Shown here piece after piece: positions 11,274 through 20,966 of a DNA stretch of 64,000 nucleotides. The DNA comes from Entamoeba invadens IP1 (taxonomy: Eukaryota > Evosea > Mastigamoebida > Endamoebidae), in assembly GCF_000330505.1 (NCBI RefSeq), contig NW_004440169.1:124001-188000 (forward strand). The letters run 5' to 3'. The notes below the pieces were generated by a model. The model had not been told where the DNA came from. It made no database searches and was given only the letters and a program-made list of their open reading frames with translations. Positions within the stretch are counted from its first letter, which is position 1, and every line of letters begins with the position of its first letter. The position numbers and the translations under genes were made by a program.

Positions 11274-13172
11274 TTACACGACAAAATAGTCCATTAATTC
11301 TTGCGTGTACGAGTAGACTTCATCCGAATCAGTTCCTACTACTACTAACACATCGGTTGTGGTATTATAATAGAACGCAGTGATCTCTCCTATATGGAAG
11401 TTATACGTCTGTAAGTAATCCAAGTTGTAATTGAACTTCTGGATAATACTTTTGCCTTCAGTCACATAGATCTCATTCTTCTTGGGATCAATTGCTAAGT
11501 GCGTTGGATGAATGAAATGCCCCCGACGCTCTTCCCCTACTCCCCCTTTACTTAATAAAATGGTACCCGTCTTGTTAATTAAAACAATTCGATGATTCCC
11601 CGTGTCAGTCACGACAAACATCAATTCTTTATTCACTGTGATATTCTTGATGTCTAATGGATGATTCAAATCATCACAAATCGTCTTCACAAAACTCCCA
11701 TCAACCCCAAATAACGCTATGCGGTCGTTCAACGTGTCAGTCACATATAACAAATGTTCACTCGCAACATAAACACACGACGTCGGAGAGTCTAATTTGC
11801 CCTTCCCTTCTCGTTGAATACTCCGGACAAAACGTCCTTTATTAAACATCTGAATGCGACTGTTGCCTTTATCAACTACCCATATGTACTCCTCTTTGTC
11901 ATGGGTACCTACACATAACCCACTCGGTTCTTTAAACTGCCCTTTCCCACTCCCACGACCCCCAAAAATAACAAAGTCGGTGCCTATGATTTTCACACAG
12001 TCATTCCCAGAGTCAACTATCCCATACCCTTTCCCTACTATATTCAAATATTTGATATCAACTTGGTGTTTATCACTCGTTACTGACGTCGAGAAACTCT
12101 TCACTTCAGGACATACACGCACACGAAGTGGAGAATTGTCGATCTCAACACCACCACTTCGGATCTCAACAAGAACATCCCCAACACGTTTCCCAATGAA
12201 CACTACTTCCTGTTCATTGACTTCTATACTAAGTTCGCCACCCAATCGTACACTCTCGTTCGTTGGTAAAGGACTCATTGGACTCATATCATCATAAAAT
12301 TTTATGAGCGGCGTTTCAGAGTACCCGACCGTCCTCGGACGAGGAATCGGCGTCGCTTTCTTCACGACTATTTCAAGGCGCTGCGACGAGCTCCCGCACA
12401 ACTCGCAGATTGAAAATTTCTTCGTTGCGTTGATGGGAAGAATAAAGACGGAGAGGACGTTAGTGCGACAAAAGGGGTTTGGATCCATTCGAAATGCAAA
12501 ATTGATGTCATGGAGGATGTTCGAGACTTCACTTGCGTCAGTTATTGCCATCACTGATGTGATTCGTGTCACACAATTGGCCACCTTCCTTAAGTTTTGA
12601 TACAACTTCGGGAGTGTAATGTCTTTCATAAAGAAAGAGTAAAACAATGAAAGACTCGAAACAGTGTGTGAGCTATGAAGACTAGCTCGACACACTCCAC
12701 AAATCACACTCTGACACGTGTAACAATACATCTCCGCAGCCTTCATATGAGTTAAGCAGAACTTCCCCGGCTTAAAAATCTCAACGACGTGTTTCCGCTT
12801 GATGTGCGTCTTAGAATGCTCGATACAAAACGTCGTGGTACAATCAAAACAATACCCAAACGAAGAGGAATAACAATTCGGTGAGTCAAAGCACCGCGAA
12901 GCCTCGTAGGACGTTTTAATCCGTTTGTATGAGGTCGGAAGAATGTCCGGAGCATTTGGAGGAAGATGAATGTACTTCTTACACTTCGGGCAGTACAATT
13001 CGTTCTCAGTGTCCGAATAGGTATTGTAACTCTTTTGAACTTTCATGAGCGACAAAATACAGTCGCGACAAATTACATGGAAACATGGAAGAACTTTAGG
13101 AAGGGATGGGACTGTGAAATAGCCATCACAGAATTCGCAGTGATAACTATCACGTAATGTGTGGCGTAGCAT
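11274..13172 (-). CDS. RING, B-box, filamin and NHL repeat protein (TRIM-NHL-like)
   Basis: A 632-residue single-exon protein. The RING finger is at about 12-64: CEFC, then CFH and CRDC, then CPKC. Two B-box-like zinc clusters follow (about 94-130, CFDSPNC..CFDC..CIEH; and about 138-170, FCLTHMKAAEMYCYTC..CGVC..H). A filamin-type Ig fold is at about 305-355 (LSIEVNEQEVVFIGKRVGDVLVEIRSGG..NSPLRVRV). A C-terminal six-bladed NHL propeller (about 380-630) has repeats such as GSGKGQFKEPSGLCV and IWVVDKGNSRIQMF. This order is that of animal TRIM71/LIN-41-type E3 ubiquitin ligases. RING proteins recruit E2 enzymes, and the NHL propeller binds RNA or protein. I do not see a long coiled coil between the B-box and filamin regions. 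Confidence 0.93.
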   Translation of the reverse strand: MLRHTLRDSYHCEFCDGYFTVPSLPKVLPCFHVICRDCILSLMKVQKSYNTYSDTENELYCPKCKKYIHLPPNAPDILPTSYKRIKTSYEASRCFDSPNCYSSSFGYCFDCTTTFCIEHSKTHIKRKHVVEIFKPGKFCLTHMKAAEMYCYTCQSVICGVCRASLHSSHTVSSLSLFYSFFMKDITLPKLYQNLRKVANCVTRITSVMAITDASEVSNILHDINFAFRMDPNPFCRTNVLSVFILPINATKKFSICELCGSSSQRLEIVVKKATPIPRPRTVGYSETPLIKFYDDMSPMSPLPTNESVRLGGELSIEVNEQEVVFIGKRVGDVLVEIRSGGVEIDNSPLRVRVCPEVKSFSTSVTSDKHQVDIKYLNIVGKGYGIVDSGNDCVKIIGTDFVIFGGRGSGKGQFKEPSGLCVGTHDKEEYIWVVDKGNSRIQMFNKGRFVRSIQREGKGKLDSPTSCVYVASEHLLYVTDTLNDRIALFGVDGSFVKTICDDLNHPLDIKNITVNKELMFVVTDTGNHRIVLINKTGTILLSKGGVGEERRGHFIHPTHLAIDPKKNEIYVTEGKSIIQKFNYNLDYLQTYNFHIGEITAFYYNTTTDVLVVVGTDSDEVYSYTQELMDYFVV

Positions 13173-13462
13173 AGTTTTACCTTTTATAGTTTCTTTTATA
13201 ATTATTGTAATAATTTTGTTTTATAATTTTTATTATATTTTTTATTACATTTTTTATTATATTTATTATTATATTTTTTCTTAATTGTTTTCTTAAATTT
13301 TTCTTAAATTTTTATTAAATTTTTATTATATTTATTATTTTTTTTTTTTATCATTATTTTTTATAATCAATTTTATTTACCTTTGTTATTAATTAATCAA
13401 TAAATTAATAAATCTAAAACTCAACCAAATAGTTTGATTACTAATATTCAATAGAATCCTAT
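13173..13462. repeat. Low-complexity T/A tract
   Basis: Short intergenic stretch dominated by TTTTTATTATAT and TTAAATTTTTATTAAAT words on the plus strand, an irregular minisatellite-like low-complexity block. No gene. Confidence 0.6.
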
Positions 13463-14317
13463 TCATTCTTGAGCATCAAGATATCTGTGTACAATCTGGA
13501 GATATTCATTTTCCAAATTTTTAATAGTTTGGTCCTTCTCACTTTCAAGAATGACATTTCCGACGGAATGGATGGGTAAGACGTTCAAAGAAGTTCCTGA
13601 TAAAAAGGCCTTGAACTGATAAAGCTCAGATGTATGGACGCATTGTGTGACGACATTCATTCCAAGTGCTTGAGCGGCTTGTAACACGTATTTCCGCGTG
13701 ACGCCGATCAAGACCAAATTGTCTGGTGTTGTATATAGAGTGTTGTTCTTAACAAAGAAGACATTTGAGTGACTTCCTTCTGTATAACACTGGTCCGAAT
13801 TAATCAACAACACACTAAACACGACTTGGCCAAAGTAAACTTGTTTCATTGCTTCAGACACGGTGGTGGTGTAGTTCTGTCGAATACTTTTCATATTTGG
13901 GTTTTCTCGTGTGACTTGGACTTCGCCAAGGATCACGCCGTTCCTTCTCATTTCCTCTGTAGGATAGTGGTGGACGTTTTGATGGACGAGAACGATACTT
14001 GGCGAGACAACTACTCGCAAATTTCCATTGACCAATTGGAGTCTTGAAATCAGTTTTGGAAGTTGCGTTTGGACGATTTCTACAGCGGAACTGTTCTGTT
14101 TCTGGGCTTCGACTTTCTCAATCGACTTGGTAAGTCGCGCTATGTGGTCTTCTTTAAATAGAACTTTGCTGTTGATAACTCGGATGACTTCATAAACTAA
14201 TGGCTCTGTTGTTGGTTGAGTAAGCTCTTCAAGTTCTTTAGACTCGACAGACACAAGTGAGGAGTTAATAGAGACATAAGAACCAACAACTTGTTGCTTT
14301 GTTAAATACACAGACAT
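13463..14317 (-). CDS. Class IV pyridoxal-phosphate aminotransferase (BCAT/ADCL fold)
   Basis: A 284-residue protein starting at the ATG at 14317 (MSVYLTKQQVVG). The fold-type IV signatures are in order: YEVIRVINSKVLFKEDHIARL near the N-terminus; NPNMKSIRQNY with the probable PLP-binding Lys; CYTEGSHSNVFFVKNNTLYT with the conserved Glu and Asn; LIGVTRKYVLQAAQALG for phosphate binding; and FLSGTSLNVLPI near the end. The family includes branched-chain aminotransferase, D-amino acid aminotransferase and 4-amino-4-deoxychorismate lyase. The sequence alone does not tell which, though the length is nearer lyase/D-transaminase than the ~360 residues of eukaryotic BCATs. It is a single exon and cytosolic by lack of a signal. 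Confidence 0.88.
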   Translation of the reverse strand: MSVYLTKQQVVGSYVSINSSLVSVESKELEELTQPTTEPLVYEVIRVINSKVLFKEDHIARLTKSIEKVEAQKQNSSAVEIVQTQLPKLISRLQLVNGNLRVVVSPSIVLVHQNVHHYPTEEMRRNGVILGEVQVTRENPNMKSIRQNYTTTVSEAMKQVYFGQVVFSVLLINSDQCYTEGSHSNVFFVKNNTLYTTPDNLVLIGVTRKYVLQAAQALGMNVVTQCVHTSELYQFKAFLSGTSLNVLPIHSVGNVILESEKDQTIKNLENEYLQIVHRYLDAQE

Positions 14318-14881
14318 TAAACTCAAAAGTTCTTCTAGTTCATTTTTATAGTTTCGTAATAACTTTTTGATCTAATTTGAGAAGTCTTTCACTTTCTTGT
14401 TTAAAACACAATCTGGTAAATAACATTTTTTTGTGTGTTATTCATTTTTTGGGTGAAAAATGTTTTTAAAACCATTGTATGAAAATATTAATAAATTTAT
14501 TATTAATATTATAATTGTATTTATAGTAATATAATAGTTTGTTAAGTATTAAGTTATAATAAATAAGTTTGTGTAAATTCTAAAAAGTTTCAATTCCAAT
14601 TTAAAGAAATAGTTCAGAAATATAAAAAATGTGTGTTATTTTTCATTGAATGAGAATTCAGTCTTGAACTGTTTTCGATATTTGGATCCCCACCCCCAAT
14701 ATTTAAAAAATGTTTTACTTAAACAATTTTTAAAATATTAATAAAAAAGAAGTATTTTAATAGTAAGACTTCTTTGCTAAACAACAAGTGACGGATTGAA
14801 CAATCATATTTTCGATGATTTTCAAAGACAAATGACAAACTATAAGAATAATCAAAATAAACTAGAATAAGCAAACAGGAG
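14318..14881. other. Intergenic spacer
   Basis: AT-rich spacer between divergent genes, presumably with both promoters. No reading frame of interest. Confidence 0.55.
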
Positions 14882-16057
14882 ATGGAAATTGATGATTTGC
14901 GAGCAATAATATATCGTCAGGCGTTATTCTTGAGTTCCTTAAGTTATGAAGATTTCCAAGACAAACAAAATGAGATGCGCGCCCTTTCCAATTTGTTGAA
15001 TGAGAATATGACAACTCGAGATGACGCAGAAATTGCACTGAAAAACGCCCAAAACGCATTGAAAACAGCTCAACAGAATTCCACCCTTCAAAAAACGGTT
15101 GTCCCCAAAATCCGTGCCGACATCACTTTCACCCAACAAAAATATTTTCTCGCAAACCAAAAAGTCCAAAAACTCGAGAAAGAAAAACAAATTTTATTAA
15201 AAACAATAGATTCTTTAAAACTAGAACTCGACATCCACACGGAAATAGTCGAATCTCTTCAACCACCCGTTCAACCCAAAAAGTCCAGAGTAAAAGATGA
15301 CTTCCTGTTTGTCGAGATAGTTGATCAACAAGTCAACACAAGTGGTGACCCACCAACAAGTCAAGCCTCAAACTCTTCCCTTCAATCTTCTCAAGGCTTT
15401 AAGTCCGTCCAATTTAAAACGATTCAAAAAAGTGAAATAACGAAGAGCACACCTCCTCAACAAGAGAAAGAGAGTACATCCAACCCTCCCATTTTTGTGG
15501 ATGGGAAAGATGAAGTGAAAGTGTTTAATAGGCCAATACCAAAAGCGCATCATTATCAGACTTTTAAAGATATCAAAACTCTCTCTCAAAGCACCGATTT
15601 CAACGATTTCAAAGAGAATTTCGAATTCCTCAAACTCGGCTTTTATCATGATGAAAATAACATCGAGACAACAACAGACTCTATCGCCTTTGCTGGCTTG
15701 GACGTCTTCAATAAAGGTGCTGATTTGGCAACCAGCACTAAAATGGTGCCTTACATTCAAACGGGTGGCCATTACGTCGCCGTTGTGACAAAAATCCCCG
15801 CCAAAATCCCGTTCATTAAAAAGGTGGCAAAACCAATTTACAAGACGGCAAAGGGGTGCGAGAACGCAGCCAAAATCATTGAACGTAAAGAAGCTATTAA
15901 TGAGTATATGGTACAATCCGCTATGATGTTTCATTCTGCTTCTAAGCAAAATGGATATTTATCAACGGTTTGTTCCACTATTAAATACTCAACTGTTATG
16001 GCTTGTGAAGACTATCTCTTCCCAACCTTCTTACCTTTTTACGATTGGTTCCATTAA
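14882..16057 (+). CDS. Hypothetical coiled-coil protein with conserved-looking C-terminal domain
   Basis: A 391-residue single-exon protein that I do not recognise. Residues 1-130 form a predicted coiled coil (many Leu/Lys/Glu heptads such as NQKVQKLEKEKQILLKTIDSLKLELDIHTE). About 150-215 is Ser/Gln/Pro-rich and probably disordered. About 225-391 looks globular: SIAFAGLDVFNKGADLATSTKMVPYIQTGGHYVAVVTKIPAKIPFIKKVAKPIYKTAKG. The block ending YLSTVCSTIKYSTVMACEDYLFPTF has amphipathic, Ala/Ser/Lys-rich helices that recall lipid-droplet-binding proteins such as perilipins. That resemblance is loose. No signal peptide or clear membrane span. Function unknown. Confidence 0.75.
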   Translation: MEIDDLRAIIYRQALFLSSLSYEDFQDKQNEMRALSNLLNENMTTRDDAEIALKNAQNALKTAQQNSTLQKTVVPKIRADITFTQQKYFLANQKVQKLEKEKQILLKTIDSLKLELDIHTEIVESLQPPVQPKKSRVKDDFLFVEIVDQQVNTSGDPPTSQASNSSLQSSQGFKSVQFKTIQKSEITKSTPPQQEKESTSNPPIFVDGKDEVKVFNRPIPKAHHYQTFKDIKTLSQSTDFNDFKENFEFLKLGFYHDENNIETTTDSIAFAGLDVFNKGADLATSTKMVPYIQTGGHYVAVVTKIPAKIPFIKKVAKPIYKTAKGCENAAKIIERKEAINEYMVQSAMMFHSASKQNGYLSTVCSTIKYSTVMACEDYLFPTFLPFYDWFH

Positions 16058-16566
16058 CCACTCTTTTTTTATCGGTAATTTATACTTTTTTTTTACTGGT
16101 TATATCGGATTTTCCTCTTTTGAACAATTCGAAGGAAATTTATTTACCGATATAATGCAAAACCATTTAATGTATTATTAATTTACTATTAGTAATAGTA
16201 TATTATAAGATAGCATTCGATGTTATAATCAAATTATTATTATTAATTAATAAGTAGTAAATTATTAATTAAATAATTAATAATTTGACACAGAAAATAA
16301 AAAATGATTTGTCGCTATAATTGTAAATCTAATAAGGTATTAACAATTTACTATAGTTGATACTATTTAATACTATACTAATGTTAATACTATTTACTAA
16401 TTTTCTCTTCTGTATGTATTAATTTAATAATAAATAATTAAATTAATAGTATTAATTAATTAAATATAAATAATTACATTAATATAATTAATTAAACAAT
16501 TAATAAATTAATACATAACTAGATTAAATTATTTTTTTACTATCTGAGAAATAGTACGATAGTAAT
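16058..16566. other. AT-rich intergenic spacer
   Basis: Spacer containing many TTAATTAA and ATTAATAATT words. The open frame that overlaps the previous gene's 3' end is a shadow. Confidence 0.55.
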
Positions 16567-17682
16567 ATGATTGGTCGTGGTAATGTCTTAGTTGGAATTC
16601 TCTCGATTGTATTTCTGATCTTGGGCTCGCTGTATTCCCAAAGCGACGTGATTTATACCCAACTTTTTGAAGACATTTTAAAAGAGAAAAATAAGATGCC
16701 ACTTCCTATACCCATGGAGCCCCAACAAATCAAACGTTTGAACAATTACGCTGGCAGTGATTGTGGTGCAAAGGTACTTACGACGAACGAAGGGTCTATT
16801 GGAGCGAACAATTTGTTGAATACGAATCGAGACAGTTACTATCTTTCTCCGTGCAAGAATCACGTCCACTTTGTTATTGAGTTATGCCAAGCAATTCAAA
16901 TCAAACAATTTGGCGTTGCCAATTACGAGTTGTTTAGCAATCAATTTGAGAATGTTTCTTTGTCGTGTTCAGTGAATGGGACGCAGTGGATTCCACTGGG
17001 GAACTTCACTTTTGTGAACCAAAAGATCTTACATTTGGTGACCATCCCGACTCCAAAGTGGTGTCGCTACGTCTTATTTGTTGAGAACAGTTGGTACGGA
17101 AAGGAGTTCTACTGTTCGATCAATCAATTTGTAGCTTATGGGGTGTCTTCCTTAGACGAATTAGTCGTTACTATAGTTCAACCAGAAGAAGTTAAAACAG
17201 TGGTGGCAACTTCTTTAGCTGAAAACATGACAAAGTTCGCCGAATCTCAAATTCTTGAGATTCAGAGATTAAATAAGGAGATCGTTCGTCTCAGAAACTC
17301 ATTTTACGATCTCGAACACTTATCAAACGGAAAGATACAAACAACCTTCTACGGCTTACTTATATTGTCGATAGTCCTCTTTCTCGTGTTGGCCTATTGG
17401 CTATTCATGTTGTCAAAACAGTGTTATATCACGGAGTTGAAGGCTAAACAACCTTCGTTCCAACTCCTCAATCCAAGACCAACTTTCTCGCCACCACTCC
17501 AACAGATGGCGGCGCACAAAAAGGCAGATGCAATGTCAAATACACTCGGAAATATATTGGCGGGAGCTATTAAGTCGACGTCAGGGTCAGCACCAAGCTC
17601 AATGTCGGCTTCTTTGTCATCTTCACCATCACGGTCACCACCATTGGGTAAGAGTCTGACTCCACCTCCGAGGACTAACTGA
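16567..17682 (+). CDS. SUN-domain membrane protein, SLP1/SUCO (mid-SUN) type
   Basis: A 371-residue protein. A hydrophobic segment at 8-26 (signal anchor or signal peptide) precedes the SUN domain, which spans about 58-195. It is recognised by NYAGSDCGAKVLTTNEGSIGANNLLNTNRDSYYLSPC, HFVIELCQAIQIKQFGVANYELFSNQFENVSLS and a closing YGKEFYCSINQFVAYG. The block matches the SLP1/SUCO/osteopotentia branch rather than nuclear-envelope SUN proteins with C-terminal domains. A short coiled coil follows (ESQILEIQRLNKEIVRLRNSFYDLE), then a second membrane span at about 258-283 and a Ser/Pro-rich cytosolic tail. Members of this branch act in the ER or nuclear envelope in folding of membrane cargo. Two N-glycosylation sites (NVS, NFT) lie inside the domain. 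Confidence 0.93.
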   Translation: MIGRGNVLVGILSIVFLILGSLYSQSDVIYTQLFEDILKEKNKMPLPIPMEPQQIKRLNNYAGSDCGAKVLTTNEGSIGANNLLNTNRDSYYLSPCKNHVHFVIELCQAIQIKQFGVANYELFSNQFENVSLSCSVNGTQWIPLGNFTFVNQKILHLVTIPTPKWCRYVLFVENSWYGKEFYCSINQFVAYGVSSLDELVVTIVQPEEVKTVVATSLAENMTKFAESQILEIQRLNKEIVRLRNSFYDLEHLSNGKIQTTFYGLLILSIVLFLVLAYWLFMLSKQCYITELKAKQPSFQLLNPRPTFSPPLQQMAAHKKADAMSNTLGNILAGAIKSTSGSAPSSMSASLSSSPSRSPPLGKSLTPPPRTN

Positions 17683-17893
17683 TTAATTGTTTATTTATTC
17701 CACTTTTAAACGTGATTTGATAAGTTGACAAGTTGATTTCAAATTGTCATGTTTTTAATCATCAAAACTTAATAAATGTATTAATTATTTTTATCTATTT
17801 TAATAATTTTATTAGATTCTTGATAAAAATAGAACAATTGTGTTTATATAGTAAAATCTATTTAAATATTAACTATAAAAAACACTCAGATTG

Positions 17894-18253
17894 TCAAAGT
17901 TGAGAAGATTGCTCTTGGAAAGAACGAGAGCGCTTATGAGGGAAGGAAATGACTGGAACATCGAAAAGAGGGATCCTCATTTTTTGAACGAGCTTCCCAT
18001 CTTTAGGAGAATGACGGGTCTTTATATTTCTTGTCTCTTTGTTAGTCTTTAGTGAAGGATGAGACGTGGGTTGTGTACATGTTTGCTTTTGTGGTGTGTT
18101 GTTGTTCAAACCCTCTTGGCAACAGTTTAAATCACTTGTTTTGTCCATATCTTTTTTTGGCTTTAGGTTAGAAAGCTTCTCACGGAGAAGATACACCTTC
18201 TGAGCTTCGTTGAATTGGAAAATCAATTTATCGATGTAGTATGATTCTTCCAT
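17894..18253 (-). CDS. Small hypothetical protein
   Basis: 119 residues, ATG at 18253. The N-terminal third is probably helical (YYIDKLIFQFNEAQKVYLLREKLSNL). The middle is polar and disordered with Thr/Gln/Asn/Pro runs. The end (RIPLFDVPVISFPHKRSRSFQEQ) contains a basic Ser-rich patch typical of phosphorylation sites. No domain is recognised. Codon use is gene-like compared with the AT-rich flanks, which is the main support. Confidence 0.5.
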   Translation of the reverse strand: MEESYYIDKLIFQFNEAQKVYLLREKLSNLKPKKDMDKTSDLNCCQEGLNNNTPQKQTCTQPTSHPSLKTNKETRNIKTRHSPKDGKLVQKMRIPLFDVPVISFPHKRSRSFQEQSSQL

Positions 18254-18662
18254 CAGACTTCAAATTCTAAATCAAAAGATGAGTTTATTTTCCTTTTTAT
18301 AATTGTCAATTATCTTAAATGGATTTTTTACTAAAAATAAATAAAAAATGGTATTATTCAACTATTATTATAATTAATTTTACTATATGTAAAAAACTAT
18401 TATTTGAGCCATCCTGTTATTTAGATTATTTCACTATTTTTTTTTTTTCTTTTCATTGTAAAATTGATATGTTTAAATAAAAACCAAAAATTAAAAACAA
18501 TATTATAATTATAATATTATAATACATTAATTATAATTATTTTTTAAAAGTCTCTCTTTTTACCACAAACACTCATTTTTTCAATCTGATTTGACTAACG
18601 TAACGATAGTAATATTAAAGCGCAAAATTTCAGTCAACAAATCAATGAGGTAATACTATTTT
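18254..18662. other. AT-rich intergenic spacer
   Basis: Spacer with homopolymer T and TATAAT runs. Nothing gene-like seen. Confidence 0.55.
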
Positions 18663-19955
18663 TCATTCCAGAATATGGTTCGCTTTCCATTTCTCCAACT
18701 CCTTTGTGACGTCTGCCTCTCTCTTTGCCCACCATGGCACGTCCGTCTCGAACTTCTCTCCATCGATCTCATACTTCCACGCGTGGAGATAAATCTCCAG
18801 TTGTTCTGGATCCCCTTTAATTTTATTGCATTCATCGCACCAATCTACCTTCTCCCATTTCTTTAGATCACCTTTGTATTCGCTTTCAATGATTCCGTCG
18901 TCATCGCAATGTTTTGTACTATCAAATTTCGCTCCATAAATCGGATCATTAGCGACTGGGTGTCCAATTTCTTTTAAGTGGACTCTCAGTTGGTGTGTCC
19001 TTCCACTTTCCAGTTTCCCGGTGATAACTGTTGTGTTACTTTTCTCGTCATAAAACAGTGGTTCAAATTGGCTTTTTGACGCTTTTCCTTTTTCCTCGTC
19101 GATGTGTTGGACCATGACGTCAATTTTTTCTTTTTTGCTTTGTCTTCCGATCTTTCCTTCGACGGTCACCATTTCACTCATTTTCCCTCTTACACGAATC
19201 AAATAGACTTTAGCCGTCTGTTTTGAACAAATCTTCTCCCCGACCCGTCGCGCCGCGTCGGCACTTTTTGCCAATATTAAGATCCCTGATGTCATTCTAT
19301 CTAATCGATGAACTGGTCGAAGTGTTTTCAACCCCAAAGATGCCATTATAAAGACTACAGTGTTATGCCTATAACGGCCACATGGATGAACGGGGATAGA
19401 CCCAGGTTTATCAACCACAATAAAGTCTTGAGTTTCTTTAATTATTTTAACCTCTTGAGATGTGACTGGAGGTTCATGGCGATGCACACGATGTCCAATG
19501 TGATCGCCCATTCGCACTTTATATGACAAAGTCGTTGGAAGATCATTCACAGTAATGTCTCCTCTTTGAATCGCTAACTCAGTTCCATTGACGTCACACA
19601 CTTTAAATTCACTTACAAAGACTTCTACAATAGATTTGCCTACCCACCTCCCTTTGGCATTGACTTTAAAATTATAGTAATATGGTTGAACTCGTCGATA
19701 ATTATTTTCAAAGTAATATGTAGTTTCTAAAAGTTCTTCTGCAGTGATCAAATCTAATTGTTCATCCACTTTTTTAAGTTGTTCGCGTTCCAATGCCTTC
19801 GCTTTCTTCCGCTTTAAAGATAATTGGTAACTGGCATTTGTTTCATCAATTGGTTTCCGTGGGGCATGCCGACCTGAGTCGCTCATTATTTTTTTTACAT
19901 TTAAAACAGACTTTTTATTCAATAAAATATTAATAAACCCTTTCGAAAAACTCAT
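18663..19955 (-). CDS. RNA pseudouridine synthase, RluA family (Pus9/Rib2/RPUSD2-like)
   Basis: 430 residues from the first ATG; MSDSGRH at 19886 is an equally good start because the first 23 residues are AT-rich and Asn/Lys-heavy. An S4-like segment (IVEVFVSEFKVCDVNGTELAIQRGDITVNDLPTTLSYKVRMGDHIGHRVHRHEPPV) precedes the catalytic domain. Motif I is DFIVVDKPGSIPVHPCGRYRHNTV. The catalytic motif is RPVHRLDRMTSGILILAKS, with the invariant Asp in HRLDRxTSG. GRTHQLRVHLKEIGHPVANDPIYG forms the family's conserved end block. These enzymes isomerise uridine to pseudouridine in RNA; the eukaryotic Pus8/Pus9 group modifies U32 of tRNAs. A two-Cys insertion (WCDECNKIKG) near the end is also seen in that group. 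The substrate is inferred. Confidence 0.95.
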   Translation of the reverse strand: MSFSKGFINILLNKKSVLNVKKIMSDSGRHAPRKPIDETNASYQLSLKRKKAKALEREQLKKVDEQLDLITAEELLETTYYFENNYRRVQPYYYNFKVNAKGRWVGKSIVEVFVSEFKVCDVNGTELAIQRGDITVNDLPTTLSYKVRMGDHIGHRVHRHEPPVTSQEVKIIKETQDFIVVDKPGSIPVHPCGRYRHNTVVFIMASLGLKTLRPVHRLDRMTSGILILAKSADAARRVGEKICSKQTAKVYLIRVRGKMSEMVTVEGKIGRQSKKEKIDVMVQHIDEEKGKASKSQFEPLFYDEKSNTTVITGKLESGRTHQLRVHLKEIGHPVANDPIYGAKFDSTKHCDDDGIIESEYKGDLKKWEKVDWCDECNKIKGDPEQLEIYLHAWKYEIDGEKFETDVPWWAKREADVTKELEKWKANHILE

Positions 19956-20197
19956 CAGTCTTTTATATTAAAAATATTTACTCGTAAATTCAAATTTTTA
20001 AAATCAGTTCAATTGTATCATTCAAATTACACAAAATAACTACTCATCTAGAAAATAAAAATGAGTATTATTTTTAAGTTCTCATTTCTCAAATGATATT
20101 TCATGTCATTAAAAAAAACTTTCATTTCAAAATGAAAGATTTTAAATATAGTATATTAACTATAAAAATAACTATAACAATTAAACATTGAATGATG

Positions 20198-20362
20198 TTA
20201 ATTATAAAGTTCTTGCACTATGACAAACGTGGCCATCAGTCCTGCAAATATGAAAGACCCGACAACACCCACAAACAGCACATCCCAAAATTCTTTCCAT
20301 CCTTTTTTGTGGTCTTCGAGTTGTTTAGCTTTCAGTGTTTTGTCGTCTTTTTTGTCTTCCAT
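20198..20362 (-). CDS. 54-residue single-pass (tail-anchored) membrane protein
   Basis: A complete small frame, ATG at 20362 to TAA at 20198. The first 20 residues are charged (Lys/Asp/Glu-rich), then KGWKEFWDVLFVGVVGSFIFAGLMATFVIVQEL. That gives one span at about residues 28-49 with only a few residues after it, the layout of tail-anchored subunits of ER or mitochondrial complexes. I do not recognise the family; Sec61 gamma/beta, small Tom or OST subunits have similar architecture but no clear match. Base composition is clearly higher in GC than the flanking spacer, which supports a real gene. Confidence 0.62.
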   Translation of the reverse strand: MEDKKDDKTLKAKQLEDHKKGWKEFWDVLFVGVVGSFIFAGLMATFVIVQELYN

Positions 20363-20452
20363 AGAGGATTGTTTTTAATTAAAATATTTTCATTAATTTT
20401 TTTATCTTTTTTAGGGTTGGGGTGCTATTTAAACCTCGTCTCAGAAATGTTG

Positions 20453-20632
20453 TCAACGAAGAACCAAAGCGGATCCTTGCTCTTTAGCATCCATCTCGTC
20501 AAAATTCTTCAAGAGAAAGTTGTTAATTCCTATACAAGGTGGTATCACCTCAGCATTTGAAATTGACAGGATATCTTTGTACTTTTATTCTATTTCTTGA
20601 ACAACGACGTTTAAGAAATCTATCAAATCCTT
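20453..20632 (-). pseudogene. Relic coding fragment with an internal stop
   Basis: On the minus strand one frame reads KDLIDFLNVVVQEIE, a TAA at 20585-20587, then KYKDILSISNAEVIPPC and onward to DEMDAKEQGSALVLR and a TGA at 20453. The two halves are in the same frame and both look protein-like, while flanks are AT-rich. There is no upstream ATG. It may be a decayed gene fragment, or an exon whose partner I cannot find. Product not recognised. Confidence 0.35.
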
Positions 20633-20966
20633 CTATAAATTAATTAATCTTAAGTTATTATATGAATAATTAAACTAGACTTTATAGATTTTTTTATTAT
20701 AATTCATAGTTGAGTATTTTAGTTTTTTAACCATAATGTAACTACATGTTTTAGTATATAATTTAATTATAAAGATTAGTTAAGAAGATAGTTCTTTATG
20801 GAATTAATATTGAAATTCATAATTTATAATATTGTATTATACATATAATACGGTTTATTTATGTTTGCAATAAATGATCATCAAACTATTTTTAATGATT
20901 TTTGTAATTAAAAATATTAATTACAAAAACCTTTGATAAAAAAGATTGAAATAAAAAATAATAATT
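20633..20966. other. AT-rich intergenic spacer
   Basis: Spacer; nothing gene-like visible. Confidence 0.55.
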
